From: Nageia nagi
Taxonomy: Eukaryota > Pinophyta
DNA length: 64,000 nt
Direction of reading: 5' to 3'
Assembly: GCA_050084985.1 (NCBI GenBank)
Contig: JBITNC010000001.1
Coordinates: 54,870,001 to 54,934,000, forward strand
In this document: positions 46,137 through 59,611 of the stretch, piece by piece
Position numbering within the stretch: the first letter of the stretch is position 1
Layout of the letters: each line of letters opens with the position of its first letter
Translations under genes and position numbers: made by a program
The notes under the pieces: model-generated
Database searches by the model: none
The model's input: the letters and a program-made list of their open reading frames with translations, nothing else
Told to the model about the DNA's origin: nothing

Positions 46137-49100
46137 TATTATTATGCTTTTTTTTATTCATGTTATTAAAAGTAATTTTCGAAAAGTTGTGTTAATTATT
46201 CATAGTTTAGAAATCTAAAATATTGATTATTATTATTATTCATAGTTATTATTATTATTATTATTATGTATTATTTTTAATATTATTATTTTATATAAAT
46301 AATATTATTTTGTTAATAAATATTATAATGATCTTGTAAAATAATATCTTTCAATAATTTTGTTTTTTCGATAAGGGTAAAAATTTAAAGCAGGTTTTTA
46401 GAAAAAAAGGCCTTAAAATTTATATTTACAAAAGTTCTAGATTTTCAACAACAATATCTATTCGGACATGGATAAAATATATGCATGTCATTGTAGTCTA
46501 ACAACTAGAGCTACAATGATCTATCCTAACTAAAACTATCCTCCTCCTACTCATACCATCCTCTAACTGGTTGTACTAAGGAGCTTCAGTCCATTTCAAA
46601 ATTGGAATTCTTCTTGTTGGAGCATTCCCATAGAAGGTCTATTTCAACATTTGACAATCTATTTGTCCTTTGAAATGGAATCGTTATAGGCACATGCATT
46701 TAAGTGAAGGCCAAAGTAACCATCCATATTGTACCCCTAAATCTTTGTTGGGTATACCAATCAACCAAGGTGGCTTTCAAGGCTCTCTTGACCATCCTGG
46801 AATCCTTCCAATCCTTTCCACATCTGATATTTCTCGACTTTGTAAAGTGGCATTGCTTCCCAAACCATTTTTTGAATTTCATCATTAGGATTAAAGTTCG
46901 AAGCTTGCTGGGATACTCCATGACTTTAGTATGGTTATCCAATGCTGAACTTTGCACCTTCGAAGCTTGAAAGTTATGGGAGCTCTCACCTTTTTCAAGA
47001 ATTTATCATGTATTTAGTTTAATAATTTTTTTTTTTTGTAAGAGTAAAAATTATGGGATTTCTTTATATAGGACCTAAGACTTGTACTTACAATATTCCT
47101 TTAAATATTACATTCATAACCACATATTTATCGTATCCAATTAATGCTAATTTTATCTATTCTAACTCTTCCAAACTTAGATAGTCTTCATTTCAGTTTT
47201 ATTTTTATTTACAAAGCTGAAAGATATTCTCCCACCTCAAATTTATGAGATAAATGAAATTACAAGTTCACCTACAAAAGGTGATATCCAAGGTTGCCCA
47301 TATAAGATTCTGATAAGGAAAAGATAGTACCCTTTAAACCTTCTATTCAAACATAAGCAAATTACTCCTCCTATCTCTCCATCAAAAGTTAACACATTAG
47401 GATACTAATCTCTTCCCTTAAAACCCTAACAAAGGCTCTTAACGAATTCTTACATAGCATAAATTGTTTGTATCTCCATAACTTTTTCATTATGTTTTTG
47501 ACCTTCATTTTGATATCCATGTACTTTCTTATTTGCAACAGTTATTTCATCTTAATTCCAAGGTAAAATATCTGCTAAAGCCCACTAATCAATTGAATCA
47601 TCTACTTGGAAAATGAACATAGAGAAAGGGATACCTTCATACATTTACAGTATCCTATGCAAACATTCTCTCTTAGACTCATCTATTTGATAACACACCC
47701 ACTCGCCCATCGTCACCCCCACATCCCTTGAGAGATTCACATTAAATTGAAAATATTAGGGAGGATTATAAGTGTAATATTTCCTAGTGAGAAATGGAAA
47801 TAGCCCTCTAAAGGCTATTGTTGAAAACCCTAAACCAAGATCTAGATAGAAAAAATGCCTTTCGATCCTCTTAGGTAATCTTGAATAGGTGACTCCACTG
47901 TCTCTCCATTAACCAGTCTCTAGGAATGACATTCTTCGAAACTCATATTTGTTTCCAAATTGGATTTGTCATTCAACTAGGATTTATCTTTCTTCAACAA
48001 ATTAGAACATATCAAACCCACTTCTCTTTTTTTGGTATCAAATAGTATTCTTGATCATCAATGTATGTATTTATATTCTCACGGTATCTTAACTAAATTT
48101 TGAACAAGGTTTCTATCTATTGATTCACTATTCAAGCCTTAACATATGAATTGAAAACAAGGATCGCATATGGATATGCATAAGTTCCTTCCCAAATCAC
48201 TTCCAATTAATTATTTTCCCTTCTTATAACCCTTCGACTCTAAATGCTCCTTGCGTTATTGCATTGAGGTTTTTCTTAAGTTAGGGCTTGTGGGTGTTGC
48301 GTACACATTCTTGCATAGGTGACCCTCTTTTTTATTTATTTTAATAGTTAATGTAGATGAAATTAAAATTATGATAATTAAATCTAAAAAGATCCTTCAT
48401 ATTACAATTCTATTTAATAATTAAACTTTATAGATTATCAACTTTTATAAATATGTATTTGTTAATATCAATCACAAATTAAATTAGAATTCAAGTGTTG
48501 AAAAAAGAATCTTTGCTAGATGGAGAGTTTTTATGGTTTGGAAAATAATTATAAAAATACATAAATTTAGAATTGGGATAAAAAGAAAACTCTTTTCTAC
48601 CATTTTGCAAATCCAATAATCCTTTACAGCTAAGTTAGGGTGGAAGCATTTCTCAAGAAATATGGAATACAATTGAGCAAATTTAAAAATAATTCATTAT
48701 TTATAACATCAAAATAAAATATAAGCTCTCATATATATAAACTAGAACAAAGTTAGATCATAATAGGTTTTGTGTAATAGTCAAACAAACTTGCTTAACC
48801 TATTAATATCTTCAAAGAGGTTTGTTATAATACTATGCTATGTAGCTTGATTTTTGGGGCATACATAACAATATAACCCCTTCAGATAATAGAAAAATTA
48901 AATTGTAAATAAAGTACTTAATTTCTTTTTGGAGCGATGATACTATAAAAAATAAAAGAAAACTAGCTCACTATAAAAATATCATCATCCTAAAACTTGA
49001 ATATCCATCTTACCCATATAAGATTACCAATCTTAAAAAGAAACTTATGATTGCCAAATTAAGAATTAACATGAATTTCATACTAAAATAGGTATATAAA

Positions 49101-49310
49101 CAATAACTAAAACACCATAACATAATAGAATTTGAAAATTTTGTAAACTAAATACCATAGAAGATGAGACTCATTTTCTCTTTATCTACCATATTTACCA
49201 ATAAATTAGAAAAACTTATAATGATATTTGTAATTACAACCTAATACGTGAACTCTTAAACCAAGATAACCAAAATAAGATTAGATATTTTATTATAAAT
49301 CCTAACATTG

Positions 49311-49344
<34 letters not shown>

Positions 49345-49779
49345 ATAAATTTGATAGGTCCTATAGATGATTAGATTTAAAGGATGTCAAAAGGCATCAT
49401 TCATTTATTCATATGTTATTTCTACATCTCTAGTTCATGATAGAATGTATTATGAAGGTTGAAAGCTATAGATTATAAAATGATTTGAAAGTTATAAGAC
49501 TTAAAATTAAAAATTGAAATTTATAGGTTACGAAATGAGTTGTGATTAGAATATCTCTTCCATGTCAAGCTTCCCTAGTTAAAGTATCTTGAGAATTTAT
49601 CTATAAGAAACACAATCACCCACTACCAAAAAAACCTAATTTTCCACCTTATAATTTACTAGGAATAATTTCATTTTTATCACCTTTTCCCTTGGTTGAT
49701 GATCTCCTTCAGTTATGAAGAGCAAATGAAGGGGTAACATGCAGAATCGTAGAGCATGAAGAGAATTTTTTTCTAAGGA
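46137..49779. other. Non-coding AT-rich DNA
   Basis: ATT-rich low-complexity sequence to about 46,370, then anonymous sequence. A perfect (TA)n run lies at 49,312-49,342. An 85-codon minus frame at 46,700-46,957 has no recognised domain. Confidence 0.5.
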
Positions 49780-51929
49780 GGCAAAGGTGGATTTTGGTCT
49801 ATCGCTAAGAGTTATGACTTCAAATGATGGGAAATTAAAACTTAAGATTTCCCAAGTAATCATTGATCAAACTATGAAGAGAGGTAGATTAAGCTTGGTT
49901 GGAAAAATTCAGGGAGTGAGAACAAACATCGATGATGTTTGTAGGCAGGAAAAATTCAAATGGAAGCTTCGCAGGAGTTTGTTACATTTCCTAATGACTA
50001 TATACTATTCATCATTAGAAATGAGGAGGATAGGAATGCGATCTTAAGTTCCCCATGGTTATTAAAAAATCATGAGATCCTCTATCTAGGTTACTCTCCC
50101 AAACTTACCCTTCAACCTTTGGCATTAGAAGGTCTTCAAAGGAATTGGGAACTCCTTTGGAAGATTTGTCATAGTGGATGAAGTTACAAAAGCTTGATCG
50201 AGGATGGTAGTAATGAGGTTTTATGTCATGGTAGACTTTGGATTAAAATACTAAAATTAATTTCACTAAAGGATGAAACCAGAATTATTGAACAAGAGTT
50301 ATGGTATGAGAATAATAACTACCTATGCTCCATGTGTAATCAAGTAGGTCATATCCTAAAATCATACCCAAAGAGAATATTGAGAGAAAAGAAGTGATGA
50401 CCTAAATAATTGTAGGATGAGGAACCACTAGAGGAAGTAGTGAAAGGTGAAGGTCTAAAAGAAGGGGAAATTCATCAGGATGATGAGGGAGGTAAAGATG
50501 CATGTGAGGCATAAGAGGACGGTAATGAGGAGAATAATGTTCAAGAAGGTAATCCAATGATGACCATTGGAGGATAAACATCACAAATCCCAGATAGCGA
50601 TTAGTAGAATGTGGGAGGGAGAAATAAAAATATGAAGAATCCCATGAAATCAAATGGAATAATTATGAAGGAAACCTAGCCAAAGAGACAAATATTAACT
50701 AGGAGCTCAATCAAAGGAAGATCAACACTAGCGGAAGTAAGAACTAAGGAAATAACAAGAAATATAGTAGATGGAAAGTAAGGCACCTTGGATACCTTTG
50801 GGAGTAGAGCACCCTCTAAGCCAGGTGCTCAATGATAGTTCTATCATGGAATGTATAGGACTTTAGTGATAAAACACTATCAATATAATATTTGAAACTA
50901 TAGTTGAACACTATCAATATTTATGCACTAAATAAACTTCTAAAGAGAAGGAAACTATGGATAATTATTGAAAAGATCCTTAAAGACAAGGAGTGAGAGA
51001 GATGGATACTTGAAGGAGACTTCAATTCCCCATTATTCTCAAAGGAAAAGATGGGTAAAGCTCTAAATGGGCCTTAGTTGTTTGGAATGAACTATTTTAG
51101 GAATTTTTTGATAAACTCAGGATTATCAGACCTAAGAATCCATGGAACCAAGTATACCTAGACTAATAGGAAAATAAGGAAAAAATTGATAATAAGAAGA
51201 TTAGACATAATTTTGTTATCCTAAGAATAGATTTATGAATTCCTGGAATTTCAATTATGGGCTCTACTAGGAGTAGGTTCATACCATAATGCATTACTAC
51301 TAGACATAAATAACTGTGCTACTAAGCATAGCCCTTTCAAATTTCAAAACATATGGTTAAGTCACCCAATGCTGGAGGAAAGGATCATGCAATGGTGGAA
51401 TTTACCAATCTATGCACCAAGATGTTTACCTTAGCAAAAAACTATAAATATTAAGAAGTAGATCAAAGTATGGAACATAGATGTATTTGGTTGAATAGAG
51501 GAAAGTAAGGAATAACTAAAAGTAAGAACATATAAAATCAGAGAAAGAATAGAGGTCATAGGATTCTTATAAGAAATCAAAAAGGAAGAGAAGGAAACAT
51601 TATGCAACATTCACAATACGTTAGAAAGTGAAGAAACCAAATGGAGATAGAAGTTGAGAATAACATGGCTTCAAGACGAAGATCATAACATAAGATTTTT
51701 CAAAATGATCACTTTTAAGCATAGAGTGAAAACTAAAATTCTAAAAATAAGGAATGAATAATGAGATATCATTCAAGATATCAATAAAATAAAATAAATT
51801 AGGGTTAAGTTCTTTCAACAACTGTTAGCTATGAAAGAAGAACTTGATAATGCCCAAGTGGAGAACTTATTGGAAAATATCCTAAAACTAGTAACAGAAG
51901 AGCAAAACTAAAGACTCACCATGGATTTC
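49780..51929 (+). pseudogene. LINE (L1-type) relic: ORF1 zinc-knuckle protein and ORF2 endonuclease
   Basis: ORF1 part: RLSLVGKIQGVR (about 49,888), then WKLRRS / EVFTFPNDYILFI-like DUF4283 wording in shifting frames, and CSMCNQVGHILKSYPKR (about 50,328-50,380), a CCHC knuckle whose last Cys is Tyr. ORF2 part: ILSWNV (about 50,833), LEGDFNSPLFSKEKMG (about 51,010-51,055; GDFN is the APE endonuclease signature), YHNALLLDI (about 51,283) and WLQDEDHNIRFFK (about 51,667), the block preceding RT in plant LINEs. Many stops are present. The frame ends abruptly at 51,929, where the Ty3/gypsy LTR begins, so the RT half should lie beyond that element, outside the window. Confidence 0.8.
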
Positions 51930-52316
51930 TATTAGGATCCCATATCCTAACATTTTCTTAGATTATAGTATTTAATTAATTAGAATATCAGCTTATATTA
52001 AATGTAAGGTGGACCAACATATTTGTAATGCAAATCACCATTTTGTATTGAAAGATCGATTAGGTTAGGGTAGGAGGATATAAATATGTGTGGGAATAGA
52101 ATAGTTATCATCTTGAAAAATATATTGTTTGAGTTGTAAGGAGGTACCCCCCTCGAAGTGGCTTGCGATTCATTTTGGTTATTCAATAAAGTGATTATGT
52201 TACTATCTTATTCTATTTAGATTTTTTTCTTATGGTTGTGAGATCAGGTTACAGTCAATTTGCATTTCACTATTTTTTGGCTTGAATCCCAGGTAGAAAC
52301 TTGCAGGTTCCTAACA
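51930..52316 (+). repeat. 5' LTR of the gypsy element
   Basis: 387 bp, from TATTAGGATCCC (TG mutated to TA) to CCTAACA, with a TATA box (tataaatatg) near 52,079. ATTTC precedes it and would be the target duplication if it recurs beyond the window. Confidence 0.85.
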
Positions 52317-52318
52317 TC

Positions 52319-52330
52319 TAGTATTAGAGC
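52319..52330 (+). promoter_or_regulatory. Primer-binding site of the gypsy element
   Basis: TAGTATTAGAGC, the initiator tRNA-Met site with two differences, 2 nt after the LTR. Confidence 0.75.
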
Positions 52331-52639
52331 TCCAATTTTGGCACCTATGGGTAGAGTAAGGATCGAGATTATATATTTCTATCCAAAATGTTGCCAAAAT
52401 TTTACCATATTATCAAGGTTGCATTGAGTTGAAAACCTAGATTTTTCCCATTTTGCAATTGAAACTCTACTAAATATTTTCAAAAATTTGGCTAGGTTCT
52501 TCCTTCATAGTTCGTGACCTTCTTCTGTACCACACCATTCCTGTATCATGCCCTTCTACCCATCCATATCTTTCCTATGCATCGACCTTCATACAACAAG
52601 CTTATTCCATTTATAGAACCTTATTTTTCTTACCATAAA

Positions 52640-55600
52640 TAATGACTACTAAAATGGGTAAAAACTTTGAAGGCCATTATCTTTCAAACTATGAGGAATT
52701 AGGTGATCCTGACAAAGCTGGTTTATTACATATGATAACTATTTTTTAGAAAAAAAAAAGTAGTGTTCAAAAATCATCATTTTGGGACCTATCCTATTTT
52801 GATTATTTTTTATGCTGGTCATTTTAATATATATCATCCATACACTTTTTCAATTCCAAAAAAAATAACATTTTCTAAAAATAGCAGTTCCTAAAATAGT
52901 AATATGGCTGACGGTAAAAGATCCTTGGAAATGGAGAAATTATCATAGCGAATATACTATATGGTGGACCTGTTAGGTTATGTTCACCTCCTAACTATCC
53001 TTTATGATCTCAAAAAGTTAATAGAAGTGATAACTTCCACTTATGGTACTATGGATCGAAAGATTCAACTCATTCAACAAGCAACAATTAATAACTCATC
53101 ATTAGTTGCAAGTGGATCAAGTCAATCTCAACCATATATTGGGAAAGGATTCAATAAATATTTAGAACCAAACAAGCCTTTATTCTTTTGCATATGACCA
53201 AATTGGACTTTCCAAGATTTGATGGTAATGACCCCATTAGCTAGTTGTATTGGACAAGCAATATTTCTCCTTAAATAAAAAACTAAAGCTCAAAAGGTCA
53301 ACCTCACCTCCTTTCATATTGAGCATGAAGCAATCCAATGGTACCAATAGTTTGAAAAGGCAAATAGCATCCCATCCTAGGGGGATTTCACCTATAACCT
53401 CCTTATCAAATTTAGCCCTAGTGATTTTGAATATTTCACTGGTGCACTTACTAAATTACCAAAATGAATACCATAAGAGAATACCAAACTAAATTTGAAA
53501 ATCTTTCTAATCATACTGAAGGATTAGATGAGGGATTCTTTAGTATTTGTTTCATTAATGGGCTAAAGGAAGAAATTCAAGTGGAAGTCAAAATGTTCAA
53601 TCTTAGCAACATGATAGCAGCAATAGGGCTCACCAATTTGGTAGAGGACAAGTTCAATGCAAATGTAAACACACTAAGCAACCATATTGGAAATAAAAAA
53701 GTTCTCAAAGTGGTCATAATCCACTACACTCCCTACCATTAAGAGACTTACTCTTGCCAAGATGGAGGAGGTAAGAAAAAATGGCTTTGTTATAATTATG
53801 ATGAAAAACTTACACCAAACCATCATTATGGTACTAAAACATTATATGTATTAGATGTGGATGCTCTTGTGGAACCACCAAAAGATACCTTTAAGCATAC
53901 AATGGTAGATATTGAAGAAGAATTATACCAACCTGCTGAAGTTGTTCCTAAAATTTCTTCCAATGCCCTCTATGGATTTGCATCGGCACAAACTAAAAAA
54001 GTTTGGGGATATTTTAAAGGGTAACTGTTGATAATATTGCTTGACTCAAGAAGAACTCATAATTTTATGGATCCTAACATGGCCAAAAAGAACCACTCTT
54101 ATATCTATCCATAGAATAAATTTGAGGTGATGATCAAGAATAAAGGAAAAATTGCTTACAAAGGATGATTTCATAATATCAAGCTCAATATGGATGACTC
54201 CAACATGCAAAGGGACATATATGTTCTACCATTAGGCGGTTGTGATGTGGTCCTTGGTATATAATGTTTGATGGTATTAGACCCTATTCTTTGGGATTTT
54301 TGTGAGCTATGGATGCAATTCAAGGTTGAAAAGAACAAATATACTCTCAAAGGACTTAAGGAAGAATAATCATAAATTATTAGTTCTCATCGCATGGAGA
54401 AACTATTCATTAAATGAGGTAAAGGAGTGGTGGGACAACTATTCTCTATTCAGACAGCCTTGCAAGGATCACTAGAAGTATAGACATTACAAAAAGTACT
54501 TGCCCATCATACTAGTATCTTTGAGGAACCTTGTGGGTAACCACCCCACTATCCTCATGACCATGCAATTCAATTAATTCCTTGGAGTCAACCACCCAAC
54601 ATTTGACCTTATAGCTGTCCCTGCTTACAAAAGGTTGAAATATAAAATCTTATCAAAGAATATTAGAAGCAAACATCATTGTTGTGTGTGGAGCATGATT
54701 ATTCAGAGTTCTTTGTTTCAGCTGGATGTATACCCTAGGAAGTTTGTACACCCCTCCATGCGGGGGGGTTGCAGGGGGGACTAGATCTTTGATTCATCAA
54801 GGATAATTTTCCCATTACTGTCATCGGTGAATTGTTAGATGAACTATATGGTGCCAAATATTTTTTCCAATTTAGATCTTTGATTCAAGTACCATCAAAT
54901 TCGACTTCATGAAGAAGACATTCCCAAAACTTTTTGCATGCACAAAGGTCATTATGAGTTCCTACTAATGTCATTTGACCTTACTAATGCTCCTTCCACT
55001 TTCCAGTGTTTGATGAACCAAGTATTCCACCCTTATCTTCAAAACTTTATTTTATTTTTCTTTGATGATATTTTGATCTACAACAAAACTTGGGAGGATC
55101 ACTTGTACCAATTACATCAGACTTTGCAACTCCTCCAAGAGAATTAGTTGTATGTCTAGCACTCTAAATGTTCCTTTGGTTGCCAAGAGCTCGAGTACCT
55201 TGGACACATTATTTCAGAAGAAGGTGTTAGGGTGGACCCACTGAAGATTGAGGATATGCAAACATGGCCTCTTACCAAATCCTTGAAAGGATTACAGGGT
55301 TTTGTTGGATTGAAAGGGTGTTACCATAAGTTTGTGAAAGATTATGTAAATATTATAGCCCCACTCATGACTTTACTCAAAAAGAATGCATTCAATTAGT
55401 CAAAAATTGTAGAAGAATCCTTTCATCAATTGAAGGCTACCATGTGCTCTACCTTGATATTTTCCATGCCATATTTCTCCAAGATATCCATCATTAAGAG
55501 TGATGCTTATAGAATCAAAATTGGAGCCATGATAATGCAAGAAGGGCAACCCTTGGATTTCAAAAGCAAGGCCCTTTTAGGTCAAAATTTGGCTAAATCC

Positions 55601-56360
55601 ACCTATGAAAAAGAAATGCTTACAATCTTTTATATTGTTTAACATTGGAGATCCTACCTCATTGGCCATCATTTTATCATCAAAATAGACCACCATAGTT
55701 TGAAATGCTTCCTAGAACAATGCATCTCCACCCTTGACTAACAAAAATTGGATTCCTAATGTCTTGGGATATGACTATGAGATTATGTATAGAAAGGGTA
55801 GTGAGAATGTAGTTGATGATGCTCTTTCTCATAAATTTGAGGAGCTCATGGCACTTTAGGTATTTTCATCCCCAGTTACTCAATGGATCCACTAGGTTAA
55901 ATAAGAATGGTTTTAGGATAACTTTACCCAATCAATGATTCAACAACTGCAGATTGATCTAGTGAGCAATCCTCCCTTTTCTTGGTATGAGGGAATTCTA
56001 TGATTCAAAGGTCATATTGCATTACCTACAAACTCTTCATGTTGCAAGATGATACTTAAAGAGTTGCATTCTACACCAACAACTAGCCATTTTGTGTTTT
56101 TAAAAATCTACCAACAAGTGCTCCACTCCTTTTATTTTTTTATGATGTTTGTCAATGCTAGAAAGATGAAAGAATGGGCACCCCAGAATTGCTTCAACCT
56201 ATACCCATACCTGAGCAAAATTGTATAGATTTCTCAATGGATTTTATTTAATGCCTCCCAAAATCATATAGGAAATATGTTATCATGGTATTAGTGGATT
56301 GAATTTCAAAGCATGCACACTTTTGCCCCTTGGCACATCCATACAAGGCTTTGAATGTTG
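52640..56360 (+). pseudogene. Gypsy Gag-Pol, part before the copia C insertion
   Basis: Gag: EYQTKFENLSNHTEGLDEGF (about 53,473) and a damaged knuckle CYNYDEKLTPNHH (about 53,791). Protease: LLDSRRTHNF (about 54,032), where DSG is normal. RT: FPITVIGELLDELYGA (about 54,810), YHQIRLHEEDIPK (about 54,892), SFDLTNAPSTFQCLMNQVF (about 54,973), active site FFDDILIY (about 55,058). RNase H: SDAYRIKIGAMIMQ (about 55,500), STYEKEMLTI (about 55,601). Integrase zinc finger and start of core: KELHSTPTTSHF (about 56,059) and VLVD-ISKHAHFCPL (about 56,289). Stops and shifts throughout. A short G-rich patch near 54,756-54,782 interrupts the region before RT. Confidence 0.88.
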
Positions 56361-56365
56361 CATAA

Positions 56366-56866
56366 TGTTGGAATGTATAATGCATTATTGTAAAGGTTTG
56401 TATTAATCTTATTTGTAAATTCACTAATACATAAAGGTATCATTATATACCTTAAGTATATAAGTGAATATGATAATGTAACTTGTCCTATAGTCCATGT
56501 CATGAGCATGCCTTTTGGGTAAAAGGGAGTTGCATGTCATGCCTTTGTACATTGGTTAAGAGGGTAATCCAAAGAGGAATTTTCACCTATAAATAGAAGG
56601 CTCCCTCTTTGTGATCACACACCAATTTGTGAAGTAAAGTTATGCTATAGGATAGTGTTTAGGAGATAAGATTAGGAGGATTGTAAGAGGTTCATATTTA
56701 TGAATAAAGTAAGATCTAGTTAGTGGATGTAGTCCTAGTTGGAGGAACCACTTTATCTCTTGAGTCACTTAGTGAGATTATCTTCTTGAGTTATCTTAAT
56801 GTTAGTTTGAGCTTCCATAATATCTTGGTAGTTTAAGATTGTATTTGTTATAGTTAAATCCCTTCA
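56366..56866 (+). repeat. 5' LTR of copia C
   Basis: TGTTGGAATG...AAATCCCTTCA with a TATA box (tataaatag) near 56,589. Confidence 0.95.
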
Positions 56867-56868
56867 TT

Positions 56869-56880
56869 TGGTATCAAAGC
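56869..56880 (+). promoter_or_regulatory. Primer-binding site of copia C
   Basis: TGGTATCAAAGC, one difference from the canonical initiator tRNA-Met site. Confidence 0.9.
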
Positions 56881-56944
56881 TTGGTGTGGAAGTTCTTCAA
56901 CATTATGGTGATCTTCATTATTCATCCTTCTCTTCACTGTAGAG

Positions 56945-59611
56945 GTAAAACTAAGAGAAGGTATAAATTTCTTCCTTCTTGGTTATTATATGGATTGTTT
57001 CATTTTTGATATTAGGATACTAACATATTTTGTGAGATGTGTTAGTTTCTTTTTTTGGTAAAAAATGGTTGAAATTGTAATATAATGCAATTTTTATACT
57101 AACCTCTTATGTGAGTTGCAATTTTTTTATAAAATTATTTAATACATTAATATTATTTTTCCTATACAATAGGATAGTATACAATTTTTTCTTATCTTTT
57201 ATGAAAATTTTCTTTTGCACCTTATAAGTTTTTTTACTTATTTAAAAAAGTTGTGCTTGCTTTTTTTATTTCTACAAAAATATATTTTTAATATGCTTTG
57301 TAGAAATATTAAAATAAAATGTTGTATTTCTTTTTCTACAAAATATATATATATTTTATCTTTCCTATACAATTTATAAAAAAACAAAATGAAGAATTGT
57401 AATGCTTGTTTTCATTTCAATATTTTTTTGAAAAAACAAGGGGGAGGGGTTGACTTAGAATGGTAGTGGCCTCACTCCTCTAGTGGTACATTTTCCCACA
57501 ACCCAAAGCATCTATTTTCCCTTGTTCCAATCAGCTCGTCCATCTTTGTTCCATGGCGGCCATTTTTTTCTACAAAATAATCTCTCATACCCTCATTAAA
57601 CTTGCACTCTCTCAGCATGGAGGGAGAGGTGCGGTGCATGATGTGCTACTACCCCTTGTGGTTTGGTAATACATTTGGCCTTAAAAGCTCTACCTTCACC
57701 CTTCGAACCCTTCATTTGCATCGCCCCCTTGCTCAGTCAAAATCCTTTTTTCATATGGAGCCTCTTCATACGCAAACTTTCTCCATGCCAGGCCCTCTCT
57801 CCATACTCATTCTCACTTGATGCTTATTGTTCAGCTGCCTCCCATCTCCTTTCTCCATAATCCACCTTTTATCTCCTATGGCCCCTACTATTTGATCACT
57901 TAGACCTGTGCAACCATCCTTCTTCTTCATAACCTTTCCACTATGCCCTATTCACTATGGGTGCCTTGCTTATTCTTTGCGACCAAATCAACCTTCAACC
58001 TTCCTCTCTATGTTCTCGACCTCCTTTTTTTTGGTGTTGTTACTTAACTTGTGCATGATTTATTGATATTAAAGAGAAATCCTTTTTTTTCTCTTTTTTG
58101 GTGTTGATATTAAATTTGGAAGTCCTTTTTTCTTTACTTACCAACCAACCTATGTCTGAATTAGAGTGTTTAGGCAAATTTTTTGCATTAAATAGCTAAA
58201 TTAAATACATTTTGAGTACATGGCTTCCAAATCATGATGAGTATTTTTACTTGTTAAATGGATACATTTATTATGTAGTGCATAATTTAAATGCTTTCTC
58301 ATCATGATTTTTTCCTTAAATAAAGGAACTTTTAAGCATGAGAAAATATTTTTTAGGCATTAATTATCTATAGTTTAAAAAGAATTTTTTTATAAAAAGA
58401 TATAGCATATGCCAAAAGTAATTTTTACTTGCATATTTTCTAAAGGAATTTTTTAAAATTTTTAGAGGCAATTTTTTTTGCCTTGGATAAAAATTTTAAG
58501 CAACAACGGCATTTTTTTTAATTATGATAAAATATACATTTTTTTATAAATTAAGCATTTATTGAAGGAATCTATTTGTTAACTAAAAAAAGGGGAAATA
58601 TTTATGATTTTTACTTAAGCTTTTAGATCCTTTTTATGCTTAAAATACATGTTTGTCATCTAGAAACCTTGATAGCTCTCTATAATTGATGCATGCTAAG
58701 TATTTATCATTTTGCAAAGTTAATAAATTAACTTATGCAATGATGCATGTTAAGTATTTATCTTTATGCAAAGTTAATGAACTTGTGCAAAATATGGACT
58801 TATGTAAAGATGTCCTTTAGGGGTTAGTAAAGAAAACTCATTGGACTCTTAGGTTTCAAATTTCAAATGGATGATGTTTTGTTTATGCTCTTTACTTCAT
58901 GTTTTACACTTTTACTTTATTTTCTTATGCAAAATCATAAACATTGATTGAGAAACCCCCTAAAATGAATACATCCACACGTATATTTTGTAACATGACT
59001 TGTTTAGGAAGCCACAAGGTGAGGATAGGTAGATTGGAGCCTTTAAGTTTGATGATCCAAATGGTGAAAAGTTTGTACTTCTCAATTGCCCTTAATACCT
59101 CTATTGGTCTACATATAACTCTAATAGGTGGATAAGCATGTGTGTAGTGATACCACATGTTCGCACATCCATTCAAGGATTATTCTGATAACCTAAGAGG
59201 ACAACTTGAAACCTAATCAAGATTAATAATTTGTTCGATCCAATATCTATCCTAATATTAGAAAATAGTAGGTACTCCTCCTTGTGAGAGTATATTACTA
59301 CCCAAGGTGAACTAGTTGAGGATTGGTAGTACTTGGGCTCCACCTTCTAGACATCCATGTGAAGGCCTAATTTTAGATAAGAAAACAAGTTTCAACAATA
59401 TCACTCTACATCTATGCTTCTTAATAATGACAAAAGTGTTGGGTACATGGGATGTATACTTGAGTTTCTATTGTAAACATTTGCACTTGTCAAACAAATT
59501 AAGCATGTCCTTTACTAAATTTAACATATATGATTGATTTACTTAGATTAAAACAAAACATATAATGTTGTTTTAGACCACATGCTTATTATTTTTCACA
59601 TTCTTGTGTAG
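56945..59611 (+). other. Leader of copia C, candidate intron
   Basis: The donor-like GAG|GTAAAAC is at 56,942-56,951 and the acceptor-like TGTGTAG|CAA at 59,605-59,614. It includes a G-run junction (57,439-57,450) like the one in A, then an unrelated G+C-richer block (about 57,440-58,000), and the conserved block 58,955-59,390 with the invariant 25-nt hairpin core at 59,136-59,160. The gag ATG after the acceptor has become ATT. Confidence 0.5.

Noticed and set aside
46670-46970. Overlapping ORFs on both strands
   Set aside because: No recognised motif in any frame; mutual shadows.
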